From NCBI RefSeq assembly GCF_041914405.1, contig NZ_JAYSDK010000019.1, positions 33,955-97,954 on the forward strand: a stretch of 64,000 nucleotides of DNA, written 5' to 3'. The stretch comes from Zoogloea sp041914405. Its GTDB lineage: Bacteria; Pseudomonadota; Gammaproteobacteria; Burkholderiales; Rhodocyclaceae. Under the pieces are notes generated by a model, which was not told the origin of the DNA, did not search any database, and saw nothing but the letters and a program-made list of their open reading frames with translations. A program made the translations under genes and the position numbers. Below are positions 48,848 through 55,737 of this stretch, one piece after another. The stretch's first letter is position 1. Every line of letters starts with the position of its first letter.

Positions 48848-49567
48848 TCAGGCGCCGACGATCCTTCCTCCACTGCGGGCCACCTGGCTCAGCATGGCCT
48901 TCACGGCCATCACCTTGCTGGCGTAGGGCGCCGACGGATCACCGACGCCCCCATACTGCTGAAGGGCCCGCTCGACGGAACCGGTGCTCTGGATGTACTC
49001 CTTGAGCACCAGCGCGCCGACGCGGATGTTGGTTTCAGGATCGAACAGGGCACTCTTGTCCGATTTCACATCCACCTTGTCGGGGTGGAACTTGGGGATC
49101 ACCTGCATCAGTCCCTGCGCACCCATCGGGCTCTCGGCAAAGGGATTGAAGCGGGATTCGATGGCCATCACGGCCACCAGCAGCAGGGGATCAACGCCCA
49201 CGCTGCGCCCGGTCTGCTGGGCCGACGCCAGCAGCGGCTCGAGGGCCACGGCCGACACCTGGTAACGCTTGGCGACATAGGTCTTGACGCGCTGCAGATC
49301 CGGGCTGAGCTTGGCCGGAGATACGGCTTCTGCTGCCTGGATGATTTCAGCCTCTGGCTCAGCCGCAGCCTCATCAACCGCGGAGATGGATGCCTGGGAA
49401 CTACCGGTCAGGCTCTCGATGGACAAACCCTGCACACCATGGTTGGCAATCCGGGATGCCACGAAAAGGGTGAGGACGAGACCCGCGACAAGAAGACCGC
49501 CGTGGGCGAAGTGAAGCATGAGTGAAGCCGCGTGACGTGCGAACTTCGCGATACGAGTTGCGAACAT
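48848..49567 (-). CDS. Membrane-anchored SLT-type lytic transglycosylase
   Basis: A 239-residue protein with one N-terminal helix (about 15-42, FAHGGLLVAGLVLTLFVASRI) and a C-terminal SLT domain with catalytic Glu in AVMAIESRFNPFAES and GAQGLMQVIPKFHP. It cuts peptidoglycan glycan strands. AAGGAGAG at seven bases before the ATG settles the start; a 25-residue longer frame is rejected. It is preceded by a 330-base leader with its own promoter and strong RNA structure, unusual for such a gene. Confidence 0.88.
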   Translation of the reverse strand: MFATRIAKFARHAASLMLHFAHGGLLVAGLVLTLFVASRIANHGVQGLSIESLTGSSQASISAVDEAAAEPEAEIIQAAEAVSPAKLSPDLQRVKTYVAKRYQVSAVALEPLLASAQQTGRSVGVDPLLLVAVMAIESRFNPFAESPMGAQGLMQVIPKFHPDKVDVKSDKSALFDPETNIRVGALVLKEYIQSTGSVERALQQYGGVGDPSAPYASKVMAVKAMLSQVARSGGRIVGA

Positions 49568-49752
49568 GGGCTCTCCTTTCTGTGGCCACAGTCCAGCAAA
49601 CGCGCGCGCACAACCGCCCCTAGGACAGCAGGGACAGGACATCCGTTTGTATCACCCGACAGCCCTCGAAAAAGCAGGGCCGGGTTCAACTCGTCAGCCA
49701 AAAAACCGGCCGACGGCGCTCGAAGGACTAGGTCGCCAGGGGTTGATCCAAA

Positions 49753-49777
49753 CACGCTGATGCAACCAGACAGCGTG
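49753..49777 (-). repeat. Second leader hairpin (CACGCTG/CAGCGTG)
   Basis: A perfect 7-bp stem with an 11-base loop, just downstream of the U tract of the structured RNA on the minus strand. It could be a part of a switch with the upstream structure. Confidence 0.5.
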
Positions 49778-49779
49778 CC

Positions 49780-49895
49780 AAAAAAAGTACCGAGCCAGAC
49801 CTTGAAAAGGTCAGTAACCGGGGGGAAGAAGGCCGGTTATGCGGCGGCTCAGGCACCGACTTGTAACAAGATTTTTGCGCCAAAAAATGCACACG
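49780..49895 (-). ncRNA. Candidate structured leader or small RNA (three-helix fold ending in U7)
   Basis: On the minus strand the predicted RNA begins near 49895 and contains an outer helix (GTGCCTGAGCC near 49855-49846 pairing with GGCTCGGTAC at 49796-49787, one bulge and one G-U), two inner hairpins (TAACCGG/CCGGTTA at 49839-49815 and GACCTT/AAGGTC at 49812-49798), then UUUUUUU. The fold ends like a terminator, about 210 bases before the lytic transglycosylase gene. It may be a riboswitch/attenuator or a free small RNA. I do not recognise a known class. Confidence 0.55.
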
Positions 49896-49901
49896 GAACG
49901 C

Positions 49902-49930
49902 ATTCTATTGATTCGACAGGGTTTTGTCAA
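49902..49930 (-). promoter_or_regulatory. Strong sigma-70 promoter with overlapping inverted repeat
   Basis: Minus strand TTGACA (49925-49930), exactly 17 bases, TAGAAT (49902-49907). An inverted repeat TTGATT-GACA / TGTC-(G)-AATCAA spans the -35 and spacer and looks like an operator. Transcription would start near 49895. Confidence 0.7.
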
Positions 49931-50013
49931 TCAAGCTCTTGTGTACGCCACCAGGACCAACCTCAATGGCATATCCCGGACGCCATGCAGACTGACACCC
50001 CCCGGATAAAAAT

Positions 50014-51660
50014 TCAGGGCTTGAGCAAGGCGCAGCGCACTGCGGAAGCGGGATCTCCCGGCTCAAGAGCCCCCCAGGTTTTGGGATCCGAAGTTGGCAA
50101 GACTCCCCCTGGTTGTCCAAGCAATGCCAGCCAGGCAAGGGAGACATCGCGATGGGCAATCAACCCCTTTTTGTGGCGCAAGACATCGAGCACCTTGGCA
50201 CGCCCGCTTCTCTGGAAGGCCGCATTCCACAGCACGATCGCCGGTACCACCGAGTCAGCCCGGCTGCTCGTCGGCCCCGCGTGCATCCGCCGCCCAGTGC
50301 CATCGGACGGCAGGTTCTCGCCATGGTCACTGGTGAAAACCAAAAATGCAGGCTCCGGCTGTGCGTCGAGGACTTCGGCAGCGCGCAGCAGGATGCTCGC
50401 TCCATACTCCGCAGCCCGCTGATAGCGCAACTCGTTCAGCACCTCACCATCGAGCCCCGTTGGCTCAGGCGGAAACATCGCCGCGGGATAGCGTTGCTCA
50501 TAGAAGAAGTGCTGACCGTAAAGGTGAATCAGCACCGCCTTTGACCGCGCATCCGTACGCTTTAGAAAGTCCGCCACGGCGTCTATCGCCACCTCGTCAT
50601 AGGTATTGACGTCCATCGACGAAATCTTCTGACTGAAGTCATGCCCCTCCTCCGGCACGACCCAGATTTCGTGGTTATTGATGTAGGCCGTACGTGCCCC
50701 GGCAGCCTTTGCCATGGCAAGCACCGTCGGCTTGCGGGCGGCTCCCGCCTCATCCGCCACATCAACAACGGTCAGCAGACGGGGGACCGACGCAAAGGTG
50801 CCATTCCCTCCCGCGCAAGCATCGGGGAGGCGCACTCCCAGTCCTCGCTCCAGCCGCGCAGCTAACCCGGCCGACCACTGGCCACGGGCAGGATCCAGCA
50901 ATGCATCCGCTCGCAGCGACTCCCCGACGATGAACACAGCCACCCCGGGCTGTGCATCGAACTCGCGGGGCACACCAACGGCGCTGCGGACGAACTGAGG
51001 CTGTGCCTCGGCCGACATGACAGCCTGACTCAATGCTGTGCGCAGGCCCTCCTTACCCATCTCGAGGTGCGACAGCCAGACAACGCCCATCCGCGCCTCC
51101 GGGCCAGCCAGCCTTGCCCAGCCCGCGTAGCCTCCGGCATCGAGAACCGCCGACGAAGCCGGCAGCATGGCGGCCAGAAAGACCAGAGAGAGCCAGCCAC
51201 TACGGCCTTGCGGAGCGCGCCAGGCCGCCCGTGCGGCGGCGGCGGCCAACCCCAGAGACAGCACGGCAACCAACTGGAACTGCCGATTCCAAAGCACAAC
51301 GCGAGCGGCAGTCAGGACTTCCTTGTAGGCCCCATTGGTTGCGGACCCAATGCTCGCGGTGGAGGGCCCCATCCCGGTAACAGCAACCGCGCCAATCCAG
51401 GCCAGAGTCAGCGGCAGAAGCAGCAGTTGCATCGCCGCGGCCCAACGGAGCGCCCGCCCGGGCGCCGACGCCGCCAGCACCCCACACAGCAACGCCCAGC
51501 CCGCCGCCTCCAGAGGGCGGGCGAGGCGCCCCGACGAGATCAGCCAGATAAGCATCGGAGCCAGCGACGCAAGCAGCAGCAGAAATCTCGCCCGGAGTCC
51601 GGCTTCAAGTGCGGACAAACAGGTGACGTGGAGGACCGGAGCAGACTTGTGCATAGCCAT
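50014..51660 (-). CDS. Sulfatase-type phosphoethanolamine transferase-like protein
   Basis: A 548-residue protein with about five membrane helices in the first 180 residues and a periplasmic sulfatase domain. The active-site nucleophile region reads VFIVGESLRAD, with Ser where EptA/MCR proteins usually have Thr (GETARAD); the metal site TSDHGENLP is intact. Relatives put phosphoethanolamine on lipid A or other sugars. No further eptA-operon genes are close. It is not obviously cotranscribed with ampD, 27 bases upstream on the same strand, although this is possible. Confidence 0.8.
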   Translation of the reverse strand: MAMHKSAPVLHVTCLSALEAGLRARFLLLLASLAPMLIWLISSGRLARPLEAAGWALLCGVLAASAPGRALRWAAAMQLLLLPLTLAWIGAVAVTGMGPSTASIGSATNGAYKEVLTAARVVLWNRQFQLVAVLSLGLAAAAARAAWRAPQGRSGWLSLVFLAAMLPASSAVLDAGGYAGWARLAGPEARMGVVWLSHLEMGKEGLRTALSQAVMSAEAQPQFVRSAVGVPREFDAQPGVAVFIVGESLRADALLDPARGQWSAGLAARLERGLGVRLPDACAGGNGTFASVPRLLTVVDVADEAGAARKPTVLAMAKAAGARTAYINNHEIWVVPEEGHDFSQKISSMDVNTYDEVAIDAVADFLKRTDARSKAVLIHLYGQHFFYEQRYPAAMFPPEPTGLDGEVLNELRYQRAAEYGASILLRAAEVLDAQPEPAFLVFTSDHGENLPSDGTGRRMHAGPTSSRADSVVPAIVLWNAAFQRSGRAKVLDVLRHKKGLIAHRDVSLAWLALLGQPGGVLPTSDPKTWGALEPGDPASAVRCALLKP

Positions 51661-51687
51661 TACGTCATCCAGCGGGACGGATGGAGT

Positions 51688-52299
51688 TCAGACAGGACGC
51701 CCGTCAAGCGGAAACGGCCAGCGCATGCACTCGCCATCTCCTTCCCGCGGCGCCGGCTCGACAAGATCGGGCAGTCCCGTACTGCGCAGCTCCAGTAGAT
51801 GTCGCAGGCGTGTCCACGAAAAGAAGGGCCCGGGGTCGGTCTTGCGCCCCGGAGCGATATCCGAATGACCGGTTATTCCCTCGATCGGAAAGCGCCCGCA
51901 AAGCTCAGCCAGCAGATCGGCCAACACCTCGTACTGTGCAGCCTCGAAGGGCAGCGTGTCGCAGCCTTCCAACTCGATACCGATGGAGAAATCGTTGCAA
52001 CGCTCACGGCCGCGCCAGGACGACACCCCGGCGTGCCACGCCCGCATCTGCGGATCGACGAACTGGATCAACTCGCCGGTACGGCGAATGAAAAAATGGG
52101 CCGAAACCCGCAGGTGGTGGATGCCCGCATAGTAGGGATGCTCCAGCGGGTCGAGGGTGTTGGTAAACAACTGGCTTACACCGGGGCCACCGAAGCGGTC
52201 CGGCGGAAGGCTAATGGCGTGGATGACGACGAGGCGAATGTCGGCGCGGTCCGGACGCTCATCGCAATTCGGGGAACGCAGGAACGTTGCTGTGTTCAT
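51688..52299 (-). CDS. ampD: 1,6-anhydro-N-acetylmuramyl-L-alanine amidase AmpD
   Basis: A 203-residue cytoplasmic zinc amidase that cleaves anhydroMurNAc-peptides during wall recycling. Zinc ligands are visible as His in VVIHAISLPP and His/Asp in GHSDIAPGRKTDPGP; the HHLRVSAHFFI segment is also typical. The ATG at 52299 has GGGAG ten bases ahead; an ATG at 52308 is possible. The gene's product handles the anhydro-muropeptides made by the lytic transglycosylases encoded nearby. Confidence 0.93.
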   Translation of the reverse strand: MNTATFLRSPNCDERPDRADIRLVVIHAISLPPDRFGGPGVSQLFTNTLDPLEHPYYAGIHHLRVSAHFFIRRTGELIQFVDPQMRAWHAGVSSWRGRERCNDFSIGIELEGCDTLPFEAAQYEVLADLLAELCGRFPIEGITGHSDIAPGRKTDPGPFFSWTRLRHLLELRSTGLPDLVEPAPREGDGECMRWPFPLDGRPV

Positions 52300-52351
52300 G
52301 TCACCCATTCTCCCACACCGACCTGGCAAGCCCCTCTTCCGGAAGGACAAA

Positions 52352-52380
52352 GGGCCCGGAGGCTTTCGCCATCCGGGCCC
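52352..52380 (-). terminator. Intrinsic terminator of pilA
   Basis: A perfect 9-bp stem GGGCCCGGA/TCCGGGCCC; on the minus strand followed by TTTG, a short U tract. Confidence 0.7.
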
Positions 52381-52410
52381 TTGCAGTCAGACTGTCAGGC
52401 TGGCTTCAGA

Positions 52411-52848
52411 TCAGCACAGGCCAGCAGTCTTGCAGGTGCCAGTGATCGCCCAAGTTACATCAGAACCGGACGGGGTCGGAGTCATAATATACGTGTAACC
52501 AGTAGTATCGATCTTCGCGAGCCCACTGGAATTGGACGTCGCAGTGATTACCCCAGTGGCTGCGACAGCAACCGAAGCAACTTTGCTCTTATCCTGATCA
52601 AAGGTCGGTGCACCACCCACATAATTGCCTCCAGCGTCACAACCAGTTACTGGGGCTGCAGTAATGGACTGTTGCTGTATGCAGGACTCAACCTGAGATT
52701 TGAACCCCTGAGCAGCCTGCACGACCTCCGTAAACTTTGCCTTTTTAGTGTAGGTTTGATACTGAGGCACAGCAATCGCGGCCAGGATGCCGATGATAGC
52801 CACGACGATCATCAGTTCGATCAGGGTGAAACCGCCTTGTTTCTTCAT
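52411..52848 (-). CDS. pilA: Type IV pilin, major-pilin type
   Basis: A 145-residue type IVa prepilin. The leader MKKQGG is followed by F+1 and the Glu5 motif FTLIELMIVVAIIGILAAIAVP; cleavage and N-methylation are by PilD. The C-terminal domain has four cysteines, the last two in GTCKTAGLC, forming the usual D-loop. TGGAGATC precedes the ATG. The GC content of the head-domain coding region is lower than in flanking genes, as often seen for pilins under diversifying selection or transfer. No other pil genes are adjacent. Confidence 0.95.
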   Translation of the reverse strand: MKKQGGFTLIELMIVVAIIGILAAIAVPQYQTYTKKAKFTEVVQAAQGFKSQVESCIQQQSITAAPVTGCDAGGNYVGGAPTFDQDKSKVASVAVAATGVITATSNSSGLAKIDTTGYTYIMTPTPSGSDVTWAITGTCKTAGLC

Positions 52849-52911
52849 GATGTGATCTCCACTCGTTGAATTTTGATGGTGCGGGCTATCGCCTCGTACG
52901 CAGGGACTGAG

Positions 52912-52927
52912 GCAACCGGCGTGCCAA
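52912..52927 (-). promoter_or_regulatory. Sigma-54 promoter of pilA
   Basis: Minus strand TTGGCACGCCGGTTGC with GG and GC exactly ten bases apart, a near-consensus -24/-12 element, about 64 bases before the ATG. PilR-type control is expected from other bacteria. Confidence 0.8.
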
Positions 52928-53085
52928 CACTGCGCCAGTTTTCGCCTTTTCATTTAAAAACAGCTTGTTGCCATCCCACATAGGCTTCAGCACGCTCTCA
53001 CTACCCCTGGAAACCCATTCTTCACGTGACATTTTTCGTCACCCGCTGCCGAAACTCGTCAGCCACCCAAAATGGGGCGTGAGCC

Positions 53086-53150
53086 GTAGGGGCGAATTCA
53101 TTCGCCCGCGGCCAGTCGAACCGGAGTCCGGCGAATGAACTCGCCCCCAC
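53086..53150. repeat. REP-like element 6 (inverted pair)
   Basis: Units at 53086-53107 (intact) and 53130-53150 (two changes) in inverted orientation. Unlike the others it lies between divergent genes (pilA and fpr), ending about 45 bases before the fpr start, in likely promoter territory. Confidence 0.85.
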
Positions 53151-53194
53151 AGGAAACAGGCCCCGGAAGAGGCCTCATAAGAGAGGTATGCACG

Positions 53195-53974
53195 ATGGAC
53201 GCTCCCAACGACAAGTTCCACCCGGCCCGCATCCTCTGGCTACACCGCTGGAGCCCCCGCCTGCTGTCCTTCCGGCTCAGTCGGGAGCCGGGTTTCCGCT
53301 TCGTGCCGGGGCAATTCGCACGCCTCGGCTTGCACCAGGCCAACGGGGTACCGGTGTGGCGGGCCTATTCGATGGCGTCGGCAACCTGGGACGACTACCT
53401 GGAGTTCTACTCGATCATCGTGCCGGACGGCGCCTTCACCTCCCGCCTGGCGCAGATGCAGGTCGGCGACGAGTTGATGATGGAGCGCCAGCCCTTTGGC
53501 TTCTTCACCACCAACCGCTTTGCCGACGGACGTGATCTTTGGATGCTAGGCACCGGTACCGGGCTGGCACCTTATCTCGCGATCCTGCAGGACGAGACCA
53601 CCTGGACGCGCTTCGAGCGCCTGATCCTGGTGCATGGCGCGCGCAATGCCGATGACCTCGCCTACCGGGCGGAAATCGCCTCCCTGCGGGACCACCCGCT
53701 GTGGGCCGAGCACGGGCACAAGCTGGTATACCAGCCGGTCGCCACCCGCGACGACTCAGTTTCCGGCGCACTCCATGCACGCATCCCGGCTCTGCTGCAG
53801 AGCGGTGAGCTGGAGGCCCGGCTCGGCATCCCTCTGACTCTCGCCGACTCCCGCATCATGATCTGCGGCAGCCCGAGCATGGTGCATGACACGCACAAGA
53901 CCCTGCTGGGGCGCGGCTTCCGCCTCAGCCGGCTGAGCGCGCCGGCGCAGATTGCGGTGGAGAACGCCTGGTAG
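53195..53974 (+). CDS. fpr: Ferredoxin/flavodoxin--NADP reductase
   Basis: A 259-residue FPR of the bacterial type: FAD-binding RAYSMAS (RxYS) near residue 60, GTGTGLAPYLAIL for NADP, and MICGSPSMV with a C-terminal VENAW. It passes electrons between NADPH and ferredoxin or flavodoxin, with roles in oxidative stress and Fe-S repair. GAGAGG lies nine bases before the ATG; a 20-residue longer frame comes from the REP element and is rejected. Confidence 0.92.
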   Translation: MDAPNDKFHPARILWLHRWSPRLLSFRLSREPGFRFVPGQFARLGLHQANGVPVWRAYSMASATWDDYLEFYSIIVPDGAFTSRLAQMQVGDELMMERQPFGFFTTNRFADGRDLWMLGTGTGLAPYLAILQDETTWTRFERLILVHGARNADDLAYRAEIASLRDHPLWAEHGHKLVYQPVATRDDSVSGALHARIPALLQSGELEARLGIPLTLADSRIMICGSPSMVHDTHKTLLGRGFRLSRLSAPAQIAVENAW

Positions 53975-54009
53975 GCCGGACATCGACGCTCCCGTGGAAG
54001 CGTCATTTT

Positions 54010-54076
54010 GTAGGGGCGAATTCATTCGCCCAAGGTGCTTATTTGAGCTCCGAGGGCGAATGAATTCGCCCCTACA
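54010..54076. repeat. REP-like element 7 (inverted pair)
   Basis: Units at 54010-54031 and 54054-54075, exact complements of each other, 22 bases apart, between fpr and amtB. Confidence 0.92.
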
Positions 54077-54154
54077 GCAATCCCCCACTGCCTCCTCACA
54101 GTAATTCTCCACCACGCCCCCCCCAACCGCGGCTTGTGGAATCCATCTCGAAGA

Positions 54155-54201
54155 TGCATTAATTTGGTGCGCAAACCATCAACTTGCACGATCATGGTGC
54201 C
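54155..54201. promoter_or_regulatory. Two NtrC-type enhancer sites upstream of amtB
   Basis: TGCAT-N5-TGGTGC at 54155-54170 and TGCAC-N5-TGGTGC at 54185-54200 match the NtrC consensus TGCACC-N5-GGTGCA closely. Their 30-base spacing is about three helical turns, and they lie about 65-110 bases ahead of the sigma-54 promoter. Confidence 0.7.
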
Positions 54202-54263
54202 AAACCATACCTTACCCTGATGGCAAGCCCTTCATTCATCAGGGGTTTTCACTAAAATTGAGC

Positions 54264-54280
54264 TGGCACAGCACCTGCTT
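54264..54280 (+). promoter_or_regulatory. Sigma-54 promoter of amtB
   Basis: TGGCAC at 54264-54269 and TGCTT at 54276-54280, with GG-N10-GC spacing. Transcription would start near 54290, about 20 bases before the ATG, where TTTCGGAGCCC supplies a ribosome site. Confidence 0.75.
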
Positions 54281-54309
54281 GGTGCCTCGCTTCATTTTCG
54301 GAGCCCAAA

Positions 54310-55512
54310 ATGGAGCAAATCAGTAACACCAGCAACGTTCTCTTCGTGCTGCTAGGCGCCATCATGGTGCTTGCGATGCATGCCGGCTTCGCCTTCCTGG
54401 AAGTCGGCACGGTGCGCAAGAAGAATCAGGTCAATGCGCTGGTCAAGATCCTTACCGACTTCGGCGTATCCGCCGTCGCCTACTTCTTCATCGGCTACAC
54501 GGTGGCCTACGGGGTCAACTTCTTCTCCAGCGCTGAAGTGCTGGCGCAGAAGAGCGGCTACGAGATGGTCAAGTTCTTCTTCCTGCTGACCTTCGCCGCC
54601 GCCATCCCGGCCATCATCTCCGGCGGCATCGCCGAGCGTGCCAAATTCCACCCCCAGAGCGTCGCCACCTTCCTGCTGGTCGGCTTCGTCTATCCCTTCT
54701 TCGAGGGCATCGCCTGGAACGACAACCTCGGCATCCAGCCGTGGCTGGAAGCGGCCTTCGGCGCCAAGTTCCATGACTTCGCCGGCTCGGTCGTGGTGCA
54801 TGCGGTCGGCGGCTGGATCGCGCTGCCCGCCGTGCTGCTGCTCGGAGCACGCCGTGGCCGCTACACCAAGGACGGCAACGTCTCCGCCCACCCGCCTTCC
54901 AACATCCCCTTCCTGGCCCTCGGCGCGTGGATCCTCACCGTCGGCTGGTTCGGCTTCAACGTGATGTCTGCCCAGACCCTCGACAAGGTCAGCGGCCTGG
55001 TCGCCCTCAACTCCCTGATGGCGATGGTCGGCGGCACGCTGGCGGCAATGGTCCTCGGCAAGAACGACCCGGGCTTCATCCACAACGGCCCGCTGGCCGG
55101 TCTGGTCGCCGTATGTGCGGGCTCCGACCTGATGCACCCGATCGGTGCGCTGGCCACCGGCCTGATCGCCGGTGTGCTGTTCGTACAGCTGTTCACCATT
55201 ACCCAGAACCGCTGGAAGATCGACGACGTGCTCGGCGTGTGGCCGCTGCATGGCCTGTGCGGCGCCTGGGGTGGCATCGCAGCGGGCATCTTCGGGGCCA
55301 AGGCGCTGGGCGGCATCGGTGGGATCAGCATCGTGTCGCAGTTGATCGGCACCGCCGGCGGCATCGTCGTCGCCGCAGCGGGCGGTACCATCGTCTATGG
55401 CGCACTGAAGTCCATCGTCGGCATCCGCCTGGATGCGGAGGAAGAATTCGACGGCGCCGACCTGACGATCCACAAGATCACCGCGACGCCGGACCGGGAA
55501 ACGCACTGGTAA
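54310..55512 (+). CDS. amtB: Ammonium transporter AmtB
   Basis: A 400-residue Amt/MEP/Rh channel with about eleven helices; it lacks the long signal peptide of E. coli AmtB and begins at the first helix. The conserved Asp in HDFAGS (Asp156), first pore histidine in VVVHAVGG (His164) and second in WPLHGLCGAWGG are present. It imports ammonium under nitrogen limitation. No glnK (PII) gene is next to it, although amtB usually travels with glnK. Confidence 0.95.
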   Translation: MEQISNTSNVLFVLLGAIMVLAMHAGFAFLEVGTVRKKNQVNALVKILTDFGVSAVAYFFIGYTVAYGVNFFSSAEVLAQKSGYEMVKFFFLLTFAAAIPAIISGGIAERAKFHPQSVATFLLVGFVYPFFEGIAWNDNLGIQPWLEAAFGAKFHDFAGSVVVHAVGGWIALPAVLLLGARRGRYTKDGNVSAHPPSNIPFLALGAWILTVGWFGFNVMSAQTLDKVSGLVALNSLMAMVGGTLAAMVLGKNDPGFIHNGPLAGLVAVCAGSDLMHPIGALATGLIAGVLFVQLFTITQNRWKIDDVLGVWPLHGLCGAWGGIAAGIFGAKALGGIGGISIVSQLIGTAGGIVVAAAGGTIVYGALKSIVGIRLDAEEEFDGADLTIHKITATPDRETHW

Positions 55513-55536
55513 GCGATATAGCAAGAAACGTCACGG

Positions 55537-55560
55537 AAAGCCGGCTTTGCCGGCTTTTTT
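55537..55560 (+). terminator. Intrinsic terminator of amtB
   Basis: AAAGCCGGC, TTT, GCCGGCTTTTTT. Confidence 0.9.
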
Positions 55561-55591
55561 CATGGAAGCGCCGCGGGGGAAATCGGAAGCA

Positions 55592-55619
55592 TGTGGGAGC
55601 GAACTCATTCGCCCCCACA
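55592..55619. repeat. REP-like element 8 (single diverged palindrome)
   Basis: TGTGGGAGCGAA and TTCGCCCCCACA arms with one mismatch around CTCA; it differs from the core by G-to-A and T-to-C changes. Between amtB and the FUSC gene. Confidence 0.8.
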
Positions 55620-55737
55620 GCCCCCCACAGCATTCCCTATCCCCCCCCTCAGAAGTCGCCACCTTGCCTCGTCCCGCTCCTGCGACTTAACCTCTGCCTG
55701 CCATCGACCCTCTTGCCGGAGGCCCAGCATAGGCACC

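Noticed and set aside
49780..49930. ydaO-type cyclic di-AMP riboswitch or GEMM cyclic di-GMP riboswitch for the structured leader
   Set aside because: Wall hydrolase genes often have the former, but the conserved core sequences of both classes could not be found on either strand.
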